Shown here: one piece after another, positions 1-9,212 of the stretch
Layout of the letters: each line of letters opens with the position of its first letter
Numbering within the stretch: the stretch's first letter is position 1
NCBI GenBank assembly: GCA_009746045.1
Contig: RPFO01000312.1
Span: 204,001-268,000 of the forward strand
Origin: Mesostigma viride
Lineage: Eukaryota > Streptophyta > Mesostigmatophyceae > Mesostigmatales > Mesostigmataceae
DNA length: 64,000 nucleotides
Reading direction: 5' to 3'
Notes under the pieces: model-generated
Told to the model about the DNA's origin: nothing
Databases searched by the model: none
The model's input: the letters and a program-made list of their open reading frames with translations, nothing else
Program-made: the position numbers and the translations under genes

Positions 1-3000
1 GCGCAGCGGTGCACACTGGACAAAACCAATCCCCCTCCGGAATGCTGGTGACCACGGGCTGCAAGCACTGCATGTGCCAACCACAGTTACACTGATCACA
101 CAATAACATGGACTCCGCCTGATCGACCCGGTGACAAACCTGACACTGGGCGTCCTTGACTCGGCGAGATGTGTGCGGTTGGAGGTCGTGGACCAAATTG
201 GGCAGTGAGCAGGGACTGAGATTGCTGAGGTTGTCTGTCGTACGGCTCCCGTCGGCGCCCTCCAAAATTGCCACTCCCGATGGTTTGATAGCCACAATGC
301 GCAAAATGGTGGGCCCCGCCTCCACATCCAAAGTGTGCTTCAGCTGAGTGCGCAGGAAAACATACTGCCCTGGCCTAAACCGCAGCTGGCGAGCCATGTA
401 TGCGCCCCCCCGGCGCTGAGCGTAACGCAGGGAGTCCCTGTGCTGAGCAATGAACAAGTTGTTCATCGCGATGGGCATGACCTTCTTAAAAGTCTCTGCC
501 CTGGCCAGCACCTCAACCAAAAATTGCTGAGCGTTGTCGAAGGCCATGGGTTCGGGGTGCGCAACCTGTGCCTCCGTAGGCAAAAGAGGATTACGCCCGA
601 ACAGAAGGAAATACGGGGAGAAGGTAGCGAGAGACTCCTGGGGAGACATGCGATAACCCATGGCAATCCATGCCAACTCGCGATCCCACCTGGCCGACTC
701 CGGCACCTGCAGGCTCCACTTGCGCAGCGCCTGCTTGACGGTCTGCACCAATCTCTCAGCCAAACCATTGGCCTGAGGATGCTCCCGAGAAGTGCGACGG
801 TGATCAATAAGACATCCATCCAGCAACTCCTGGAACTCACCCCTGAACTCACCACCCTGGTCCGTGACTACCTCCGCGGGAGCCCCAAACCTGGTGATGA
901 TGTCTGCAAAATGCTTCGCTGTGGTAGCGGCATGCTTGTCAGCAATGGGGATCAACTCAACCCATTTGCTAAAGCTCTCCACGCATACCATGACATAGAG
1001 GTTGCCGTCAGGGCTCTCCTGAAACGGCCCGCACAGATCGACGTGCCAGCGATAAAACAAGCCCTTGATGGGAAGCGACATCAGCTCCTTGGCACCATGA
1101 TCTGCGCTAAAGTTAGCCTTGGTTCGAGCACACGGGACACAGCTGGCCACTACCTGGGCCACTGTGTGTCGCATGTTATTCCACCAATAGCTGGTCCGTA
1201 CGAGGCTGAGCGTGCGATTGCCACCCAAGTGACCATACCGCTCGTGGTACGCCTGCACTATAGCAACGCGCTTGTCAGGCGGTGGGACGACCACCCTACG
1301 CTTGCCCAACAGCTTGTACAAAACCCCATCTTCCCAACCATAGGTTGCAGCCCTGTGCTGCACCCTGTTCAACTCCGTCGCCTTCTGAGCAGGAGTCCAA
1401 TCGACTGGAGTAGGAGTCAAGACAGCACCCTGCACTTGCTCCAAAACTCGACCATCTAGCCAGATATCAGCGGTGTAGCAATCAGCAAGAGAGCTACGCG
1501 CTAAGAGAGCCTGCACAGCGATCAGCTGCTGCAGAGAAGGATCAATGTCAAAGGACAGAGACCTACCCTCTTCCATAGCGCACACAGCTTTGGATGGCGT
1601 GAATGGCGACGGCCGCACCGGGTCGTCGCTGATGCCGAAGTCCGCCACAGAGTACTCGACACTGCGCCACCACGCCTCCTCCTCATCGTCGGCCGCATAC
1701 CCAGCAGCGTTCACAAAGACCACAGAACCCGACGAGCCCTCGGCACCCATGGCCCGGGCTCCAGTGTGGTCAACAGTGGTAGGCATGGCGTATCGGGATA
1801 GCACATCGGCGTTGACATGGTCCTTGCCGGCCCGATGCACAATGGTCATGTGGTACTCCTGGATAATCATGGCCCATCGGGCGAGCTTACCCGTCAGGTT
1901 GGTGTTGGTCATTAGCCACTGAAGCGGCTGGTGGTCTGTCACCAGAGTAAACACGCGCCCAACTAAATACGGGCGAAAGTGCTTGATGGCCCACACCACA
2001 GCCAGTGCCTCCCCCTCATAGGAAGAATACCGGCTCTCCGCTGGGTTGTTGCTGCGACTAGCATAAGCAATAACGTGCTCGCGCCCATCACCATCCTTTT
2101 GCGCCAAGACCGCACCCAGTCCTACCTTGGACCAGTCGGTATATAACACAAACGGCAAAGCATAGTCAGGGGCGCGCAGAATCGGGGCCGACGTGAGCTC
2201 CTGCTTGATTGTCTCGATGGCGCGTTGCTGTGCGGGACCCCACGCCCACACGCACCCCTTCTTGAGTAACTCGGTCAAGGGCTTCACCTTGCTGCTGAAG
2301 TTCTCAATGTAACCTCGGTAATAGCCAGCCAAACCCAAATACGCCCGCACCCCTGAGACATCCGTGGGTACGGCGGCCTGCACAATGGATTCGACCTTGG
2401 CGGCATCAGGCGTCCGGCCACCCGGCACAATCTGATGACCAAGGAATGAGAGGGTCCGCTGGGCGAACTTGCACTTCTCAGGGTGCAGCCGCATATTATG
2501 CTCCTCGAGAGCCAAGCGAACCTGCTCCAAGTGCGCCAGGTGCTCCTCAAATGTCGCGCTAAAGACGATTACATCATCAATGTAACAAGCGGCGAAAGGA
2601 AGACCTGCAAGCACTTTGTCCATAGCTCGTTGGAAAACAGCACTAGCGTTGCGGTGCCCAAAGGGCATGCGCACCCACTCATACAAATTGCCGCCCCCCC
2701 AGAATGCAAGCTTCCGCTGATCCTCCGGCGCAACTGCGATCTGATGAAAGCCGCTACGCAGGTCCAGCGAGGACACAAACTTCACATGAGGAGATATCTT
2801 ATCCAGGACATCATCCACACGTGGCATGGGGTAACGGTCCACGGGTGTGTGTGCATTCAGCAACCGCAGATCGGTGGCCATGCGCATACCCGTCCATGCC
2901 CCGGTGATAGCGTCCTTCTTGGGCGCAACGACAACGGCAGCGGCATAGCTGGAGGAAGATTGCCTGATGATACCGGCATCCTCTAACTCCTTGCATTGCT

Positions 3001-6000
3001 CGGCTACAAAATCCAACTCGGCCTGACTCAGGCGATGCTGGCGTCGGAACAAAGGGGTGTCAGTGTCCAATGGAACACGCATGGTCCCACCATTGAAACA
3101 CCCCAGTTCATCACTTGTGAAAGCGAAGGCCCCCCTTGCAGTGCCTAGCCACTTTAGCATGGCTGAGCGCTGCGCATCAGAAAGGTGTTCGCCAATAGCC
3201 CAGGGGTGCGTATCCGCGGGATCACCCACAGCTACCGCATGTGCCTCAAGATGCGGCGCCCTAGCCGCATCGTCGTGGAACAAGGAAAAGGCTGCCACGC
3301 CTGGTGTGACACCCACCGCCGGAGCCTCGCGTGCCGCACGGTGTATTACCCGATGCAGCGTGGGCTCGCCGGCCAGCACGGTGCTGGTCAGCAGGGCGGT
3401 CATGAGAATGATAGTCCACACCTGTCGCAGACGCCACCCCCATGCTGATGAAGTCCCCGTCGCTGCAGGGCGCTTCAGTTTGGCTGCGCGCGCCTCAACC
3501 TGCTGAGGCGGATTGGCTGGGGACGCCCCCCCAGACTGGCGCACGGCAACCGATGCAAGCAGCACATACCCGACCTGCAACACCGACATAGCCTGGCCTA
3601 TCAAAGACCAGCGCTCACTCTCGAGCACGCCCGGCAGCGCCGAGGCCCCGACATGAAAACCCATGCTGGCCTCACGAAATTCTGCGGGTGGCTGCACCAA
3701 CAGACCGGTGGTAGTGTCCCAAACGAGACCCTTACCCCGATCACGGTATGCTGTCGACCCTTGGTAACTGACCAGGGTCGGCAGTGCACACATGGGGCTC
3801 CCGACCCGGTTGACGCGTGCATACGGTGGGCGATCCTCGCTATCCACCTTCTGCGTGACTAGGTGGGAAGGCAATGCTACCTCCGCAGACACACTCGGAT
3901 GCTGCCTTGCTACGGCCCCCAAGACCGCCTGCACATCGGTCGCACACGCCACGTTGGTCCAATAGGCACGCAAACGATGCGTGAGCCCACCCAGCCCTGC
4001 GTTGTCACACACGATGGGCTCCCCCAGGAGTGCCACGATTGTAGCCCAGTCCTCCCGCACCGCCTGATGTGGGCTGTCACCCGCCACAACGTTCTCAAAC
4101 AGATACGCAGGCGGATGGGGCTGACGCGACTGCAACAGTCCCACCACACGCAACAGTTCCCAGAACAGCGCGCTACGCGGATCGGCTAGCCCCCGCCCTT
4201 GCCCTGCCTGGCTCAGGCCCTGGCACTCCCAACCCGCAATTACCAAGTCGATGGCATGATGCCTGCGCAACAACTGCTGCACCTGCACCTCACCGATGGC
4301 TCGGATATCTTGAGGACATTCCCCAAACGGGTCACGCCATGCTGATGGCGGAAACTGCGCGGGATACTCTCGCGACAACACGCCACAGTGACTGAAGTAC
4401 ACCTGACGCGCCTTGTGCGATGGCTCTACCGCGATGAGTTTACGGCACACGCCGCCTGCGGCCAAAAAGCCTGCAATGCCCCCTCCGATCCCCGCAAACA
4501 GTTCCAACACTACCGCACCCTTGGCAAAATCAGGGGCCTGCGGTAAGATTGCAGCAGAAAAATTACCTTGGGCCTCCGAGACACCCGGTTGCAGCAAAGT
4601 GAGGCCATGGCTGGCCATCTGAGGAATGGTGATGACGGCTTCAGTTACCCGCTTGCGCATAGCCAGCTGCCGCGTGGACGTCACAGCATCCAGCGACCAC
4701 TGCGTGCGCATCTTGGCAATGCTCGCCGTTGGCTGGGGCAGCACCGTCCGATGCTTGTCCCACGCCGATGAGCCCGCCGCCCGTACCTCCACCATGCTGA
4801 CCTCCACCACGCCCGCAGCCGCGGAAGGGTTGAGGCGTGCAGCCCCGGCTGAAGAACTGAAGCATGAGACCGGCACGCTGGCCCGCTTCAGGCCAGCCCC
4901 ATCCCAATCAGGGATGTAAGATGCCTCCTCCGCCCTATAGTCCACCTGAACCATGGCGCGAGCAAGGACATCCACCCCGAGTAGTGCGGAATATCCACAC
5001 TTGTTGACCACCAGCGCATACGCGGACACGGTGGTCATGCTAGAGGCGCGCAACGGATTGAAAATCACGTTGACTTTAACCGCCGTCATAGCGTACGGCT
5101 TACTAGCCGGACCCTGCCAACCTGACACAGACACGGGGCTTTCCACTAAGCCACCGTTCTCGTAGGTCAGGTTCAGCATGGTGGCCAAGTCCGTGCTGAT
5201 GACTAGCGGCTGAGCACCGCTATCAAGCTTGACTGCGCCAACCAACGGACATGTCACCATGTCGCTCCATACATCTCCACAGGCTCCAACTGCTTGGAAC
5301 GCCATGGACGGCTCACCATTGGGGTATGGAACCACCGTGGGAACCTGGGGGACTGCACTAGTGCGCTGCTGGCTACTTGTGCTGACCACTCCCGCTTGCA
5401 CCACGGGCACTGCGGCTTCTACCGGCTGGCGCCCGTAGGTGACGGACTCAGAATTGCGCAAGGTGCGCACATCATGCCCATCTGCGAACAACTGGATCTC
5501 GGACACAACCGACCCCAGCCACTCAACCCCCTTCTGCCCGAAGGTGTCGACCACCTGCCGTGCTGAAAACATGGGTACGTCCACAATGAACGGCATTGGG
5601 TACACAGGCGCCAATCGCCTACGCTGCTCCAGCCCAGCAGGGTTCGCATGCTCAAAAGCAGATTGCACCCCAGCCAGCGGCATGGAAAAGGACGCGGGCA
5701 ACTGCCCGGCAGGCAACATGGGTGCCTGCTGAAAAGAAAGCGGGCTGCGTGCCTGCTTGCCTTTGGTAGCCTCCGCAGCGTTGATCTCGACGTCACCCGG
5801 CATGGGCGCCCAGAATGGGTCCTCCCGGTACACCGTCTCGAATTGGTTGGGGGGCGCCGTCGCCTCCTCACCATGCTTGATGGCAGCCACCTGGGCTTCC
5901 ATCGAGTCGGTCTTGCCCGCCATCTCGGCGAAGTGGACCGTCTTGATGCCCGCGGCTGGACACTTGTTCATCAGGTGCCACTTCGTGTCTGCCCCATGCG

Positions 6001-6114
6001 GCTTCGTGCAGCGGCTTGGACACTCGCGACTAAGGTGCCCATCCTTGTCGCAAAGGAAGCAGCCCGATTTGCGCGCATCCGTCCTAGTACCCGTCTGTGA
6101 GGACGTGCCCCCCC
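1..6114 (-). CDS. pol: gypsy Pol polyprotein: zinc knuckle, protease, C5-MTase, RT, RNase H, integrase, PHD finger
   Basis: Open from the G7 run to the window edge (at least 2,000 codons), read as a Gag-Pol fusion. Landmarks: CCHC knuckle 6061-6020; protease Asp in DSGA at 5224 with the later LLGVDVL motif near 4979; methyltransferase 4560-3545; RT from about 3070 with FWGGG, MPFG and YIDD (2584-2573); RNase H first Asp in TDWSKVG at 2137, then EGEAL and TDHQPL; integrase Asp 1039, Asp 862 and Glu 757 (D-x34-E); PHD finger at the end. The protease would cleave the product inside the particle. RT and RNase H make the cDNA and integrase inserts it. No stop was found in the parts translated. Confidence 0.92.
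13..145 (-). other. PHD finger at the C-terminus of gypsy Pol
   Basis: The last 45 or so residues in the window form a C4HC3 zinc finger: CQVC, then LLCDQC, then GWHMQC, then DWFCPVC, with a conserved Trp two residues before the last Cys pair. The pattern and spacing are those of a PHD finger, a domain that usually reads the histone H3 tail. It lies in the same frame as the integrase and occupies the place where chromoviruses carry a chromodomain. Targeting of integration to chromatin is the natural inference, but ligand specificity cannot be read from the sequence. Confidence 0.9.
600..1350 (-). other. Integrase (HHCC zinc-binding and DDE core) of gypsy Pol
   Basis: The zinc-binding part reads AYHERYGHLGG, then CVPCARTK: two His and two Cys with standard spacing. 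The core has WHVDLCGPF (Asp 1039), VVTDQGGEF (Asp 862) and GLAERLVQ (Glu 757), with exactly 34 residues between the last two, as in retroviral-type integrases. The C-terminal region (about 600-160) includes a segment around RPGQYVFLR, plausibly the SH3-like domain. No chromodomain was seen in its place; the PHD finger follows instead. Confidence 0.92.
1750..3075 (-). other. Reverse transcriptase and RNase H domains of gypsy Pol
   Basis: The RT fold starts near 3070 with a HRLSQAELDFV segment. It continues through TDLRLLNAHTPVDRYPMP, SSLDLRSGFHQI and MPFGHRNASAVFQ to the catalytic YIDDV (2584-2570). The RNase H that follows has TDWSKVGLGAVL, SSYEGEALAVVWAI and TDHQPLQWL plus a terminal HVNADVLSR, covering the expected acidic catalytic residues. 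The arrangement and motif wording are typical of Ty3/gypsy and no inactivating change was seen. Confidence 0.93.
3545..4560 (-). other. C5-cytosine DNA methyltransferase domain inside gypsy Pol
   Basis: About 335 residues between protease and RT. Motif I LFAGIGGG (4501-4478) binds S-adenosylmethionine. Motif II is around VEPSHKARQVY (near 4425). Motif IV is AGWECQGLSQAG, with catalytic Cys at 4225-4223 followed by a G-x2-D-x-R-x2-L pattern. Motif VI is FENV (4099-4088). Motif VIII is THRLRAY (3982-3962), motif IX is around PTLVSYQGSTAYRDRG (near 3780) and motif X is LIGQAMSV (3604-3581). All landmarks are in canonical order. The segment between motifs VIII and IX, where target recognition resides, is only about 65 residues. 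The usual Pro before the catalytic Cys is Glu. Methyltransferases in retrotransposons are known from dinoflagellates and charophyte algae; activity here is inferred. Confidence 0.93.
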
Positions 6115-7779
6115 AGCTCGCGTCGGGGCGGCAGCGTCTTTGTTGCCGCCAGCGGCGTTACCCTGGGTTGCATCATGCGATGAGGCGTTGCGAGACCCCC
6201 CTTGGTTCCTGCTAGCACCGTGGCCGCCTTGCGGGCGCGCTTGTCTTGTGGCAGACGACTCACCCGACTTGGCCTTGGTCAGCGCGTCGACCTTGGCCTG
6301 CAGCTCGGCCACCACCGTGCTTACCGAGATCCGGCCTTGCGCGTGTCGTCGCATCATGGCCCTGACCTCAATGCACAGTGACCGCAATCGCCACGGCTGG
6401 CCGTTGGGCGGCGTGGGCAGCTCCATCTCCTTGGAGCCTAGCGCTTGCAGCCATTTCTGACACGCCAGCTTTTCGGACCAGTCCTCCACTTCGCCGGCGA
6501 ACTCCATGAGGCGCTCGTAAGATTGCTCCGGGGTTTCACCCTCGGCTATCTTGAAACTGCGCCACTCACGCTCTGCCTTGATGGTCTCCACCGGGTATTC
6601 CTGGCGAAGGAGGCCCCACAGTTCCTCGGCAGGGTCGACACCATACATGATGTTGTCATAGTCGGGCTGGCCACGCCCGTCGAAGCCGAACCACACGTCC
6701 GTGTGACGCGTGTACAGCGAGACCTCTCTCCACTGCTCCACCAGCCTAGCCACTCGCCTCAGCGTAAGGCCGTGAAAGAAAAAATGCATGTTGTTCATCA
6801 CAAACTCATGCATTACAGCGCCTTGCGTAGTCATGTATTGCAGATCAATCCATGACTTGTACGCGTTGTAGGCCTGCGCCAGCGTGGCCAGATTGCCGGT
6901 TGTGGAGAACTTCTCGCGCATGTCCACCCGTGGTAGGGTGGGCATCTTCGCGCCTTCCGGTATGAGGCGCACCCTTTGCGGGTACTGCACCCCATCGGCA
7001 TCCTCCGGCGGTCGCTGAGCTGCGCGTCCCTGCGCCAGCGTGCTTGGTCGTGCTGCCTCCCGTACTCGGAAAGCCAGCGGCGTGGTTATGTCCTCCATGG
7101 GCGGAATGCGCCCGATTGGCACACTTGACCACCGTGCAGTCGACCCGCCGGTCAGCGCCCCACCGCCTCGCCCAAACGGAATTGAGGCCCCGCCTGGCAG
7201 CATGCGTCCTGGTGCACCCCTGTGTGGGTCCATCGCGCGCGCCAGCCCTGCCCCGTTCTCCTCGTGCAATCCGTCTCGCGCTTGATCGAAAGGCAGGCGC
7301 CTGGGCGCCAGCGTATACTCGCCCCGTGGCTGACCATCCGCCTCACCAAGCAAGTCGTGTTGGGTTAGCGACCCAGCCAAAACCCCCGGTTCCATCGAAG
7401 CCCTTCCCGCCGCATTACCTGAGGTTGGCGGCTGGTCCCGCTCCCTCGGCTCCGCGGCAACACCACTGGGGCCCGGCATCGATGCCTGCCCGTCCCATGG
7501 TGTGGACTGCAGATGACGACCCTCTACGGCCACCAATCTGTCGGTCACTTCCCGCATCTGCAGCGCCAATTGCTGCTGCAACTGTTGCGACTGTTGCTGC
7601 ATCTGCGCTTGCATCTGCGCGAACAGCGCCACCATACTCAGCGGCGCTTCTTGGTCGCGACTCTCACCCACTGCGGGTACGGCGGGAGGAATCCCGCCAT
7701 TCGACCCCGGAGCGGACGTGTCGGCATCTGCTCTATTTGCATCTGCCATGGCTCGAGTCTGCGCTCGCGTCAGTGGCAT
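5971..7779 (-). CDS. gag: gypsy Gag (capsid region)
   Basis: An open frame of about 600 codons. The frame extends slightly upstream, but the first ATG is at 7779, with another at 7749. The N-terminal third is rich in Gln, Pro and Gly. The middle is a typical Ty3/gypsy retrotransposon gag domain (a helical region rich in Trp and Arg, around 6850-6400), expected to form the capsid of the virus-like particle. The nucleocapsid zinc knuckle is not in this frame but in the pol frame just downstream. The last 40 or so codons (6107-5971) are therefore probably read only when no frameshift occurs. Confidence 0.85.
   Translation of the reverse strand: MPLTRAQTRAMADANRADADTSAPGSNGGIPPAVPAVGESRDQEAPLSMVALFAQMQAQMQQQSQQLQQQLALQMREVTDRLVAVEGRHLQSTPWDGQASMPGPSGVAAEPRERDQPPTSGNAAGRASMEPGVLAGSLTQHDLLGEADGQPRGEYTLAPRRLPFDQARDGLHEENGAGLARAMDPHRGAPGRMLPGGASIPFGRGGGALTGGSTARWSSVPIGRIPPMEDITTPLAFRVREAARPSTLAQGRAAQRPPEDADGVQYPQRVRLIPEGAKMPTLPRVDMREKFSTTGNLATLAQAYNAYKSWIDLQYMTTQGAVMHEFVMNNMHFFFHGLTLRRVARLVEQWREVSLYTRHTDVWFGFDGRGQPDYDNIMYGVDPAEELWGLLRQEYPVETIKAEREWRSFKIAEGETPEQSYERLMEFAGEVEDWSEKLACQKWLQALGSKEMELPTPPNGQPWRLRSLCIEVRAMMRRHAQGRISVSTVVAELQAKVDALTKAKSGESSATRQARPQGGHGASRNQGGSRNASSHDATQGNAAGGNKDAAAPTRAGGARPHRRVLGRMRANRAASFATRMGTLVASVQAAARSRMGQTRSGT
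6106..6115 (-). promoter_or_regulatory. Probable gag/pol -1 frameshift site at a G7 run
   Basis: The minus strand carries seven consecutive G (complement of C 6108-6114). Gag uses codons whose first base is 0 modulo 3 in window coordinates; pol uses 1 modulo 3. One step back in the G run joins them and places the CX2CX4HX4C zinc knuckle directly after Gag. Either programmed -1 frameshifting or a one-base contraction of the run would explain this. A conserved slip site is common in gypsy elements, but the heptamer here is not a textbook one. Confidence 0.55.
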
Positions 7780-7864
7780 GCACCAGCTGACCGATGGGCA
7801 AAACAAGAACCAACAAGCCTAGGTTTCGCTGAGAAGAAGCAACAACCAAAGGCTTTATAACAGG

Positions 7865-9212
7865 TGTCAAGGATAACGACTCGACTAGCCTGCCAGAAAA
7901 AGACAAGAGCCAGCAAATTCTGGCTAGTTCTATTTTCTTAAAATCTGTCTCAAGACACTTCCTTTACAAACTGTCAGCCAGGCCGTTCCCTGTACTGCTG
8001 ATGGTTGCTAAACACTAAAGCCAACGTCTTGGCTTCGAACAGAAGGAAGCAGACTACCGGGTAGTCTCTTCGAGTAAAGAAAGGAGGGCTCTCAGCCGAG
8101 GACAAGGAACTGTCCCTCGTGCCTGATAACCACCTTATTGCCTCCCCTGCTATAGAATAATGCTTTCAAAACACATACTTTGCACAGTCTGATGATGAAG
8201 CCGCACATGCGGAGTTTATTGAGAAAGTTAATACAATTACAACACGTTGATAGTCTCAATATCGATGCACTCCATGCTCACGAGCCCGCAGTTAGGCAGC
8301 GCTCCATGACATGCTACCGGCCTTGCTCCCAAGGAAAGGGAGAAACACGAAGGCCACTAACGAGAGACTCGAAGAGACTACACGCTGCGTGAGAGTCCTC
8401 TTCGACTATGAACCAAACCATTCGTCATGCCACACGCATGACACACGCCACACTTGTCAGTCCAGCCAGGAATGCCAAAACTATCTTGCTGCCTGAACCA
8501 TGCGAATAGAAACCGCATTCCAGTTGCCGTCCTGGCTTTCTACCACACATGCCAACAAAAGCAGGAAGGCATCCCGACAAATCTAAATTGCTACCCTGTT
8601 GCCGATCTCATCTCCTAGAGGCTCCGGCATTTCTGTCCCTGGGAATGTCCGACATTGAGTCACGTCCAGCAAGGTCGAAGCATAATATCCTTCAGACAAT
8701 CTGCACGCTCACACCTTGCGTGTGAGTGGCCCAGCAAACATTGCGTCTAATCGTTCCTTTCTAGAAGAAATCCCTTTTTAGGGCTGCCAGCGATTTCGCA
8801 TTCATTCCAGCGATCTGGCTCCGCACCGCAAATTGTCCTTTTCCATTTTCTGTCCAGTCCTCATAACGTTGACCCGCTATTCTACACCACAAAGACACCT
8901 GGCCTGTCAATAGCCTCGGCGCTGTTGAAGTCCAGCAGTCCAGCTTCAGCTCCAGCTGTCCACTAACACGCGTATGATCCTCTCGACGCTGCACACTTGT
9001 GCTGCCGTCCGCTCAAGTCAGTGCTGCGCGCCCAGCTGTGCCTGGCCCGGCGCGCGTGCACGTACACTTTCGTCCGCTCTTATGCTGCAAGTGCTAGTGT
9101 CCCCCCCCGGTCACTAGCCTTTGTCGAAAATGCGTAGAAGACAAATTCCTTGCGCACGTCACCGGTCTTGTGCATAGTGGGCGCCCGGATGACATAGCGC
9201 GCGTCCGTGACA
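7865..9212 (-). repeat. 5' LTR of the gypsy element
   Basis: Reading the minus strand, the segment starts TGTCACGG at 9212 and ends CCTTGACA at 7865, giving a perfect 5-bp TGTCA/TGACA terminal inverted repeat with canonical TG...CA ends. The length is 1348 bp. The outer end coincides with the break in copia homology and the inner end lies 85 bp upstream of the first gag ATG. No standard primer binding site beginning TGG directly follows the LTR. The second LTR is outside the window, so the boundaries rest on the termini and on the interrupted host sequence only. Confidence 0.75.

Larger units (their letters stand above)
1..9212 (-). mobile_element. Ty3/gypsy LTR retrotransposon with DNA methyltransferase and PHD finger (left end outside window)
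   Basis: Order along the minus strand: 5' LTR (9212 to 7865), gag (from 7779), zinc knuckle (6061), retropepsin (5224), C5-cytosine methyltransferase (about 4560-3545), reverse transcriptase with YIDD (2584), RNase H (2137), HHCC-DDE integrase (about 1290-750) and a PHD finger (145-13). RT before integrase identifies Ty3/gypsy. Five widely spaced parts of pol were translated and all lie in one frame without a stop, so the copy looks intact and probably young. The 3' LTR is off the left edge. The right end interrupts a copia-type integrase exactly at 9212/9213, so this element inserted into an older retrotransposon. Confidence 0.93.

Noticed and set aside
335-1459. 374-codon plus-strand frame over the gypsy integrase
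   Set aside because: It is the antisense of the integrase coding region and lacks any recognisable domain.
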